NCBI GenBank assembly: GCA_030916575.1
Contig: JAUPWJ010000048.1
Span: forward strand, 1-25,495
From: Patescibacteria group bacterium
GTDB lineage: Bacteria; Patescibacteriota; Minisyncoccia; Phycocordibacterales; UBA9973
DNA: 25,495 nt
Direction of reading: 5' to 3'
Shown here: piece after piece, positions 7,116-12,960 of the stretch
Layout of the letters: each line of letters opens with the position of its first letter
Numbering within the stretch: position 1 is the stretch's first letter
Made by a program: the position numbers and the translations under genes
Notes under the pieces: generated by a model
What the model was told of the DNA's origin: nothing
The model's database searches: none
Seen by the model: the letters and a program-made list of their open reading frames with translations, nothing else

Positions 7116-7188
7116 GCCGCCTTAGCTCAGTTGGTAGAGCTACACTTTTGTAAAGTGAGGGTCCTCGGTTCGAGTCCGAGAGGCGGCT
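7116..7188 (+). tRNA. tRNA-Thr (anticodon UGU)
   Basis: A complete cloverleaf can be drawn. The acceptor stem is 7116-7122 with 7181-7187 (7 bp). The D arm is GCTC (7125-7128) with GAGC (7137-7140). The anticodon loop is 7147-7153 with anticodon TGT at 7149-7151. The T stem is 7164-7168 with 7176-7180 around a TTCGAGT loop. The first two acceptor pairs are G1-C72 and C2-G71, as known for threonine tRNAs. One A-A mismatch closes the anticodon stem (7142 with 7158), the discriminator base is T (7188), and CCA is not encoded. Its 3' end is duplicated at 8017-8033. Confidence 0.93.
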
Positions 7189-7189
7189 C
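7173..7189. repeat. Putative attachment site inside the tRNA-Thr 3' end (copy 1)
   Basis: AGTCCGAGAGGCGGCTC covers the end of the T loop, the T-stem 3' strand, the acceptor 3' strand, the discriminator base and one base beyond. The same 17 bases recur at 8017-8033. Duplication of a tRNA 3' end is the classic trace of site-specific integration by tyrosine recombinases. Confidence 0.65.
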
Positions 7190-7204
7190 AACAAAAATCT
7201 CAAA

Positions 7205-7996
7205 CTAAGAACTTGGTTCAGAGTTTTTTGATTTTTTAAAACTATCAGGTAATTGATACAAATTTGCAATTTTCTCCTTACTAATTTTCACCAAATTAGT
7301 AGAATTATCGTACCTAGTTTGTCTTAAATATACTTCGTATTCTGCTTTAGCTAATTTAGATATTAAATCACTCAACATATTTCTTTTCTGCATATCATCA
7401 GAAAATTGACCAGTATAATTCCCTACTTGTTGATTAATCAAAAGGCCTAAATTTATAACCATATCACCTATAGGACCGCCACCATTAACCAACATATCTG
7501 CCAATTTAATTTTGGCTCTTTGAGCCAAATCTTCATCATTAAAATCTATCTTTTGTTCTTTCAACTTATCCATAACAAAAGAATGGACTTCTTCTTCTAA
7601 ATTTTTCAACAAGTCCTTAATTGCTTTTTGTGTATTTATATTACCTTCATGTAATTCATACAAACGTTCAAGCTCGCCTTTTAAGTTATTTTTTTCTATA
7701 CCCAAATTGTTAATTGCCTCCATTAAGGCAACTCTATCTTGTTCTTGTTTAATTTCATTTCTTACTAAATAAAAAAGCTCCTGTTGCTTCGTATCCTTTG
7801 GATTATCTACATAGGTCTTATTATTCAATTCTTTAATAAGTAAATCTTTATCTGATTGCAAAGATATGTAATTTGATATTTCTTTTTTATCTATTTTATT
7901 TTCTATTGGTGGCACAGGAGTTTGCCCTATACTGTGTGCAGATAAGCCCACCCCAACAGCTAAAACAATGTTTTTTAAAAATGATTTTTTTTCCAT
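7205..7996 (-). CDS. Secreted helical protein of unknown function, carried between tRNA-Thr 3' repeats
   Basis: 263 aa, family not recognised. A short basic N-terminus and hydrophobic stretch (about residues 1-24, MEKKSFLKNIVLAVGVGLSA) look like a signal peptide, followed by a Pro-rich TPVPPIENKI segment. The rest is rich in E, K, L, N and Q and predicted helical, with probable coiled coil at about 75-150. A glycine turn lies in NGGGPIGDMVINLGLL. No enzymatic motif or cysteine pattern is visible. It lies alone between the two 17-bp repeats. It shares with the next gene a signal peptide followed by a PPP/PP-I segment and a nearly identical AAATTT just before the ATG, but I cannot show sequence homology between the two proteins. 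Confidence 0.75.
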   Translation of the reverse strand: MEKKSFLKNIVLAVGVGLSAHSIGQTPVPPIENKIDKKEISNYISLQSDKDLLIKELNNKTYVDNPKDTKQQELFYLVRNEIKQEQDRVALMEAINNLGIEKNNLKGELERLYELHEGNINTQKAIKDLLKNLEEEVHSFVMDKLKEQKIDFNDEDLAQRAKIKLADMLVNGGGPIGDMVINLGLLINQQVGNYTGQFSDDMQKRNMLSDLISKLAKAEYEVYLRQTRYDNSTNLVKISKEKIANLYQLPDSFKKSKNSEPSS

Positions 7997-8016
7997 AAAT
8001 TTATTTACACTTCTTA

Positions 8017-8033
8017 AGTCCGAGAGGCGGCTC
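8017..8033. repeat. Putative attachment site, second copy of the tRNA-Thr 3' end
   Basis: Identical over 17 bp to 7173-7189, with looser similarity for about 10 bases further on (both run into CAnAAAA-like sequence). No tRNA 5' half precedes it, so it is not a second tRNA gene. It lies in the 44-bp gap between the two secreted-protein genes. Confidence 0.65.
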
Positions 8034-8040
8034 CAGAAAA

Positions 8041-8844
8041 TTATTTATCTATAGGATATTTATCTTTAAGTAGTATAAATCTCTCAGAACCAGAGTCGGA
8101 TTCAGCACTAGCTAAAGCTTCAGATTCATTTGTTGTATCTAAACTATTATTTAAAGAAACAGCACTATCACTTATTTTTTTAGAAGTAGAAGGAGTAGTA
8201 GATAGCTCGATTTTATAACTTATACCATTAGGAGCAAGTACTGATTTCCCTAATTTCAATTTACCTTGTTTTACTAGTATAATCTGTTCTTTAAACCATT
8301 CATTAAAGTCAAAAGATTCAACTGTGTTTTCTTTATGTTCTTGTTCTTGTTCTTGTTCTACTCCTTGACTTACTCCTAAACTAGTACGCGCCAAAACAGT
8401 AACAATATCATCCTCTTCAATATTTTTGGCAAAATCAGCAGCCAGTGTCCTACCTGTTTTTTTTGCAAATAGTATACCTAGTTCAGTGAGTTTAGCTTTG
8501 GGCATTGTATCTAAATCTCTAGAAGTCATCTCCTCTCCGACAATCCCAGCCTCTTTCAATAAATCAACAAAGTGCGCCTTATTAAGCTTAATGTCTTCAG
8601 CGTCTATTTTTTTTCCAGTTTCATATTCTTTTTCTTTTTTTAAGGCAGAAGCCATTGATATTGTCTCTGTATCTACATCTTTTTTTACTTCTGCTGATAT
8701 TTCTGTCTTAGTATTTTTACTTGCATCAATAGGTGGTGGATTAGACCCTTCAGCATTAGCTGCAACAACTGCACCTAGAGATACAACTCCTATAGCTATT
8801 TTTTTCTTTTTGTTGTGTATAAAATTACCGAATTTTTCAAACAT
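8041..8844 (-). CDS. Secreted acidic protein of unknown function next to the tRNA-Thr element
   Basis: 267 aa, not recognised. The N-terminus (residues 1-31, basic NKKKK then IAIGVVSLGAVVAANA) is a typical signal peptide with an ANA cleavage site, followed by a low-complexity segment GSNPPPIDASKNTKTEIS. The middle has a helical portion (about 60-150) and a short QEQEQEHKE run. The C-terminal third is Ser/Asp/Glu-rich (SASAESDSG type). No catalytic motif is seen. Its stop lies 7 nt from the second tRNA 3' repeat, so it may itself be an older cassette at this site or the original neighbour of the tRNA. A -10 box TATAAA sits 6 nt upstream of the ATG. Confidence 0.75.
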   Translation of the reverse strand: MFEKFGNFIHNKKKKIAIGVVSLGAVVAANAEGSNPPPIDASKNTKTEISAEVKKDVDTETISMASALKKEKEYETGKKIDAEDIKLNKAHFVDLLKEAGIVGEEMTSRDLDTMPKAKLTELGILFAKKTGRTLAADFAKNIEEDDIVTVLARTSLGVSQGVEQEQEQEHKENTVESFDFNEWFKEQIILVKQGKLKLGKSVLAPNGISYKIELSTTPSTSKKISDSAVSLNNSLDTTNESEALASAESDSGSERFILLKDKYPIDK

Positions 8845-8850
8845 AAATTT

Positions 8851-8856
8851 TTTATA
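8851..8856 (-). promoter_or_regulatory. Candidate -10 box for the 8041-8844 gene, leaderless spacing
   Basis: On the minus strand TATAAA (8856-8851) is followed by AAATTT and then the ATG at 8844. No good -35 box is seen at 16-18 bp. A second perfect TATAAT lies further up (8891-8886) and would give a leader of about 35 nt. Weak prediction. Confidence 0.35.
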
Positions 8857-8925
8857 TTAAATAATAACACTATAATAACACCTGTATTATAACAGTTTCT
8901 AGAATAAAGGCTATTGTGGTGGATT

Positions 8926-10938
8926 CTACCAGGTTTCCTTCTTAATCTGCCAAATTTCGTCTCCAATACGCTTTTGGACATCATCTAAGTCTCGCATGAG
9001 TTGCTCTTCTTTTTGTTTTTCTTCCCCCACAAGCTCCTTGGAGAGTTTCATTTTCCCTATTACTGCAAGCTCAGCTTGAATATCTCTGTGTAGTATTGCG
9101 AAACCTCTTTTGATGGATTCTTCAGCATTTCGTATTTCATTTTGAAATTCTAAATACTTCTTACGTCCATGATGGTAATGATAAATTATAAATATAATTA
9201 AACCGATAAGTGCTAATCCTAGAAGGATAATTACAAAAAGATAGATAACTTCATAACTCAATCTATTTGCGCCAAATTGTATTGCAGTTTTCTCTACTGT
9301 TATTCTCTCTTGTGGTGAAGGTGGACTCATGGTCTCACCTTTTTTGCTTTGCGTCCAAAGCAGAAATTCTCCAGCTGGCAAGAACTTATTATGCCTATAA
9401 AACCAATTTCCATCTTTATCAGAAAGTACATTATAGCTTAATGTTTCTCCGGATATAAGATTTTGGAAATATAGGACAACTTCTTGCTCTGGTATATTTG
9501 TTTTTCCACCAATATAGAATATTTCTTTATTGGAAATATTTTCGGAAACTGTATCAATAAGTGGTGGTGCAATTTCTGTAGTCTGTGCCTTCACAGAGTT
9601 GAATGATAAAAAGGATAATAAAATAAATAATACTACAAGTGTGCTAGCACCATATTTTTCTCTATATTTTTGAAGCTCACTCAGTTCGCGAGCAATATCT
9701 TCTGGAAGTTTTTTACCACCATGAGCCAAAATAATTCTCTGTCTCCACCTCCAAACTCTATACGCACCATAGAGCAAAACAAGTAACAGCAAAATACCTA
9801 TACCAAATGCCAAGATCCAAGGCAATGTAACTATGCCTCGAATTCGAACTCCATTATCTCCCATAAAACCAAAAATAAGATTAGTAATTGTGAGATGTTT
9901 TTTTATTTCTCTTACATTTTGAGCTTTATCAAAAACACGCACAGTCACATCATATGAGCCTTTAACTAATTTTGGAATCACATAAGGACTAGTAGCTTCA
10001 ACATATAAAGATGCTCCACTACCCAATACATTTATAGCATCTGTAGAAAGAGGTTCTATTTTTATTTCATAATAATCCACACCAGAGAGTTGGTCTGTGG
10101 TAGCAAATTGCGCCACTGGGCTTGTACTAGCTGTACGAGAAGAAGGTAATATATCAACCGGGAAAGGAGAAGGTGGTGTGGCATCTATATTTATAGCAAA
10201 ATGAGTTGTCCCACCCCAAAGTCCATCTCGTAATGCCTTTATGTGAAAAAAAAGTTTTCCATCATCTAAGTCATTATAAGCTACAGATTTTAGAGTTCCT
10301 TCAGAAATATTATCTGGTTCAGAAACTGGGTCATTATTTAAAATATAACTAAAACCACCCACTTCTCCTGCTTCATTGGCAAAACGAAGTATAACATTCT
10401 TGCTTTGATACCAGATAGATTGATCTGAGTGTGTTTCAGAAACCACAGTGGGTCCAGCAGGTGGAGGAAGCCTAAATTGATAAACAGCGTTACTTGCCTG
10501 ACTTAAATCTTTAGTTGCAAGCCCATCATCTAAATATATTTCGGAGTCGTCTTTAAAACGAACAATACCCTCACCTGTTGATTTAACACGAAAAGTAATA
10601 TTGGTTATTACTCCAGAAGAAACCACGATTCCTCCAGGAACTCCACCCTCTAAACTCATAGTGCCTTTACTATTATCAAATTTAGGAGGAGAAGCCCAGA
10701 CACCAACAATAGATTTACCAGTTGAAGGAGATACGATTTGCAACTTATCAGCTGGATACGAAAGGAAAATCTGCATTGCATTTACAGATTTGCCTTTTGT
10801 ATCTAAAAGCACTGCAACATTAAAAGTAGAACCAACAGAGAAAGTCCCAGCAGAAGGAGATAAAGACAATGAAGAAGCTAAAATTATTTTAGGTAGAAAT
10901 AAAACTGTAAGGATTAATATTAAAAAATAGCGCTTCAT
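8926..10938 (-). CDS. Membrane-anchored cohesin-domain surface protein (670 aa)
   Basis: Cohesin domains bind dockerins in cellulosome-type complexes. Order: signal peptide (1-21); cohesin-like beta domain (about 23-155, with VNAMQIFLSYPADKLQIV, an SLEGGVPGG turn and LDDGLATKDLSQAS); Ig-like/beta region (about 160-350, two segments, the second beginning DATPPSPFPVD); TM (373-393); a short basic cytoplasmic loop; a second hydrophobic stretch (432-450) that looks like an internal signal peptide ending VKA; another extracellular beta domain (about 455-555); TM (563-587); and a cytoplasmic coiled coil (about 595-668). The ATG overlaps the stop of the preceding gene as ATGA, so translation is coupled. 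It is the last gene of the dockerin-cohesin-cohesin operon. The cohesin call rests on fold-level similarity seen by eye. Confidence 0.75.
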   Translation of the reverse strand: MKRYFLILILTVLFLPKIILASSLSLSPSAGTFSVGSTFNVAVLLDTKGKSVNAMQIFLSYPADKLQIVSPSTGKSIVGVWASPPKFDNSKGTMSLEGGVPGGIVVSSGVITNITFRVKSTGEGIVRFKDDSEIYLDDGLATKDLSQASNAVYQFRLPPPAGPTVVSETHSDQSIWYQSKNVILRFANEAGEVGGFSYILNNDPVSEPDNISEGTLKSVAYNDLDDGKLFFHIKALRDGLWGGTTHFAINIDATPPSPFPVDILPSSRTASTSPVAQFATTDQLSGVDYYEIKIEPLSTDAINVLGSGASLYVEATSPYVIPKLVKGSYDVTVRVFDKAQNVREIKKHLTITNLIFGFMGDNGVRIRGIVTLPWILAFGIGILLLLVLLYGAYRVWRWRQRIILAHGGKKLPEDIARELSELQKYREKYGASTLVVLFILLSFLSFNSVKAQTTEIAPPLIDTVSENISNKEIFYIGGKTNIPEQEVVLYFQNLISGETLSYNVLSDKDGNWFYRHNKFLPAGEFLLWTQSKKGETMSPPSPQERITVEKTAIQFGANRLSYEVIYLFVIILLGLALIGLIIFIIYHYHHGRKKYLEFQNEIRNAEESIKRGFAILHRDIQAELAVIGKMKLSKELVGEEKQKEEQLMRDLDDVQKRIGDEIWQIKKETW

Positions 10939-11834
10939 ATTCTCAGCTTGAGCTTGTCTTTATTATACCTAATTACTTTCCAAATTAAAAGAACTAAAAA
11001 TACAATTAATAAGAAAATGAAAATAAACTTACTAAAAAGTCTCATAGGCATCTTGATAGTATTAATGCTTTCTAAGTCTGCATTGTTTACTGCCCGCAAT
11101 TCTATTTGCCAAATACCTTTCTCATAAACAACTGGATTCTGGGCCTCTACCCAAGGTGAAAAAGAGAAATACTTTTTGTATCTAATTTGTGTTTCTTTAA
11201 TACCAGACTCTTTATCTATAGCATTAAAAACAACTAGATTATTATTTTCATTTGGATTTCTTACTGTTGTAAGACTTACTACTGGTGGCGTAGTATCTTT
11301 TAATAGTTCTTCCTTCTCTTTTTCTAAAGTAACAACTTTAGCATTTTCTACAATTGATAATGTAATTGCTGAAGACTTTGAAACATCAGCTGTACCCTTT
11401 CCATCTGCAAGATATACATTTTTTTGAGTGAAACTAATTTCTGACTTTCCGACTGAAATAGCTTTAAAATAAATTTTTAAAATATTCCCTGCTTTTCCTT
11501 CATACCCACTCAAAATACCACCGGAAATTTGTATCTCTCCATCTTTCACTAAAGATGGTTCAGATTGCCAAAAGTCCACAATAGAATTCGCATTGTTAAA
11601 ATTTAAAAGTTTTAAATTATTTTTATTGTAATTTATTTTTAAATCAAGAGCATTAATTTTACTGGTTGCATCTAGCTTTACTTCTACTACAAATTCTCCA
11701 CCCGGAGAAATGGATGAACTAGGTCCTGTAAAATACAAATTACTCATAGCAAAAGATGTTTTACTAAATAATAAGAAAAGAAGGATAAAAAAACTTATTT
11801 TAACAAAACTATTAAATTTTATTTTAAATAACAT
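10935..11834 (-). CDS. Membrane-anchored cohesin-domain protein (299 aa)
   Basis: Order: signal peptide (about 1-29, hydrophobic VKISFFILLFLLFSKTSFA), then a cohesin-like domain at about 32-165. In that domain a GGEFVVEVKLDA strand is followed by KINALDLKINYNKNNLKLLN, ISGGILSGYEGKAGNILKI and a VYLADGKGTADVSKSS turn, the pattern of cohesin strands 1 to 9. An Ig-like domain opening DTTPPVVSLTT follows (about 180-265), then one TM (about 270-290) and a short basic cytoplasmic tail. It is therefore anchored by its C-terminus with the cohesin outside. It starts 15 nt after the dockerin gene stop and overlaps the next gene by 4 nt. It is the middle gene of the operon and a natural binding partner for the dockerin protein encoded first. 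Confidence 0.8.
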   Translation of the reverse strand: MLFKIKFNSFVKISFFILLFLLFSKTSFAMSNLYFTGPSSSISPGGEFVVEVKLDATSKINALDLKINYNKNNLKLLNFNNANSIVDFWQSEPSLVKDGEIQISGGILSGYEGKAGNILKIYFKAISVGKSEISFTQKNVYLADGKGTADVSKSSAITLSIVENAKVVTLEKEKEELLKDTTPPVVSLTTVRNPNENNNLVVFNAIDKESGIKETQIRYKKYFSFSPWVEAQNPVVYEKGIWQIELRAVNNADLESINTIKMPMRLFSKFIFIFLLIVFLVLLIWKVIRYNKDKLKLRI

Positions 11835-11849
11835 AATTAATTTAAAAAG

Positions 11850-12407
11850 TTAAAAATCCCAATAATAAAACATTATAGATATATCTTTGATATCTAATAC
11901 TCCGTCTTCAAAAAGATCATAAGGTTGTTGGTCACTACTAGATTTATCAAAGTAATACAATAAAATACTTAAGTCTTCAATATTTACTAAACCATCACAG
12001 TTAAAATCAGCAAATTTACATTCCCCACTAGGATAAAGTGGTAATGCTGGTAGTGGATTATATTCCAATCCATTACCCCCACCGCCCCCACCATCGATAG
12101 GGTCTACAGGAGGCGTCACTAGCTCTTCCGGAAAATAAAGAAAACCAATTCTCCCAATAAAAGCTCCACTTAAAGATTCACCGATAGCATTCTCCCCGAT
12201 ACTTGATATCAACTGGAAATTTGATGAAGAAGAAAGTCCCCCTCCTAAGTTAAGAGTTGAATTTTCAACTTGAAAATTAGTAGAGGATAAATTTTCTGCT
12301 TGAACTTTTGAGAATACAAAAAATAATACGAAAAACAAAAAGAACAACAATATAGAAGTATCCCGAAGGTGTTTACGACTATGTTGTTGTTCTTTTGTGT
12401 AAAACAC
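11850..12407 (-). CDS. Secreted dockerin type I protein (185 aa)
   Basis: Order: signal peptide (about 1-37, long hydrophobic run ending SKVQA); a region with paired NFQ-type motifs (SSTNFQVENSTLNLGGG and SSSNFQLISSIGENAIGESL) ending in GFLYFPEE; a Pro/Gly linker with GGGGGGNG; and a C-terminal dockerin (about 128-185). Two calcium-loop repeats are visible: D134-F-N136-C-D138-G-L-V-N142-I-E-D145 fits DxNxDGxVNxxD, and D164-L-F-E-D168-G-V-L-D172-I-K-D175 fits with position 3 changed to Phe. Each is followed by an LSILLYYF/ISIMFYYW-like helix, as in dockerins. There is no other TM, so it is secreted. The start is GTG (12407), 6 nt after a perfect -10 box. It heads the operon with two cohesin genes. 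Confidence 0.85.
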   Translation of the reverse strand: MFYTKEQQHSRKHLRDTSILLFFLFFVLFFVFSKVQAENLSSTNFQVENSTLNLGGGLSSSSNFQLISSIGENAIGESLSGAFIGRIGFLYFPEELVTPPVDPIDGGGGGGNGLEYNPLPALPLYPSGECKFADFNCDGLVNIEDLSILLYYFDKSSSDQQPYDLFEDGVLDIKDISIMFYYWDF

Positions 12408-12413
12408 TACTAT

Positions 12414-12419
12414 ATTATA
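12414..12419 (-). promoter_or_regulatory. -10 box of the dockerin-cohesin operon, leaderless spacing
   Basis: A perfect TATAAT (12419-12414, minus strand) ends 6 nt before the GTG start at 12407. The -35 region at the correct distance is poor. Transcription would begin at the start codon, with no room for a ribosome binding site. Confidence 0.5.
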
Positions 12420-12439
12420 GCGTTTTTTTTCTTTTCAAA

Positions 12440-12820
12440 CTAGTTTGCAGCTGGTGTAGTATTGTTTGCTGCGCCGATATTGATAGGAGCGATTTGCACT
12501 ATCTTACCAACTGAAGGTCGGTATAAAATAGCCTTTTGTGCAGTAGTATAAATCAAAACTTTGTCATCTTTAAGTGCACCTGAGAAGAATGGCTGAGCTT
12601 TTAGAGCTTCAGGGTCAGAAACAGTCGCTATGGTAGGAGTCTCTCCTTCTGGAAGAAGAACTAGATTACCTACTTCTGCTACTAATTTCTTAACCTCAGC
12701 TTGAGCTACATCTTGTGGACTTTGTGTAAGTTGGTAATATTTATAACCAAAATATACTGTTGTAGCAAGTAAAATCACGATTAATGCAATAACTGGCCTA
12801 TTATTTTTCATAAAATTCAT
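12440..12820 (-). CDS. Small membrane-anchored protein of unknown function
   Basis: 126 aa. Residues 9-27 (PVIALIVILLATTVYFGYK) form an N-terminal signal anchor. The remainder is predicted extracellular: a helix (QDVAQAEVKKLVAEVGNLV), then LPEGETPTIATVSDPEALK, then a small beta part (KVLIYTTAQKAILYRPSVGKIVQIAPI) and a polar tail with Pro and Ala. No catalytic residues are evident, and I do not know its function. ATG codons at 12820 and 12811 are both possible starts. It is upstream of the dockerin operon (33 nt between its stop and the GTG) and may contribute read-through transcription to it. A perfect-arm palindrome lies over its putative -10 region. Confidence 0.75.
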   Translation of the reverse strand: MNFMKNNRPVIALIVILLATTVYFGYKYYQLTQSPQDVAQAEVKKLVAEVGNLVLLPEGETPTIATVSDPEALKAQPFFSGALKDDKVLIYTTAQKAILYRPSVGKIVQIAPINIGAANNTTPAAN

Positions 12821-12853
12821 ATAAAATTATTTATTAAATTTAACTAAATCGAC

Positions 12854-12873
12854 TTATAATAGACCTATTATAA
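12854..12873. promoter_or_regulatory. Operator-like palindrome over a -10 box
   Basis: Bases 12854-12873 read TTATAATAG-AC-CTATTATAA: two perfect 9-bp arms around 2 bp. The minus-strand TATAAT (12872-12867) inside it could be the -10 box of the 126-aa protein gene, with a leader of about 40 nt. AT-rich palindromes can arise by chance, so regulator binding is a guess. Confidence 0.3.
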
Positions 12874-12932
12874 CAAACCTATTCTACGATGCTAGTGCAA
12901 AACTGTGCATTTCTATGTTCTTATTTAGAAAA

Positions 12933-12960
12933 TAAAACTAAAAGAAAAACAGAAGTTTTA
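12933..12960 (-). terminator. Possible weak terminator of the giant surface-protein gene
   Basis: TAAAACT (12933-12939) and AGTTTTA (12954-12960) can form a 7-bp stem with a 14-nt loop. The stem overlaps the TAG stop codon (12938-12940), and T-rich sequence follows on the minus strand. The stem is AT-rich, so this is tentative. Confidence 0.3.

Larger units (their letters stand above)
7173..8033. mobile_element. Small cassette-like element integrated at tRNA-Thr
   Basis: The segment is bounded by two perfect 17-bp direct repeats of the tRNA 3' end, 844 bp apart. It holds one gene only, encoding a secreted protein (7205-7996), oriented so that its 3' end lies 15 nt from the tRNA-borne repeat. 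It has no integrase gene, so a recombinase acting in trans would be required. The next gene (8041-8844) ends 7 nt beyond the second repeat in the same orientation. The layout is therefore repeat/gene-3'/gene-5', repeated twice, like cassettes stacked on a tRNA. No third repeat was found upstream of 8844. The mobile nature is inferred. Confidence 0.5.

Noticed and set aside
8017..8033. A second tRNA-Thr gene
   Set aside because: Only the last 17 bases of the tRNA are present; no D arm or anticodon arm precedes them.
8796..8984. Minus-strand 62-codon frame spanning the gap between the 670-aa protein and the 8041-8844 gene
   Set aside because: It overlaps the ends of two better-supported genes in another frame, has low-complexity content, and covers the promoter region.
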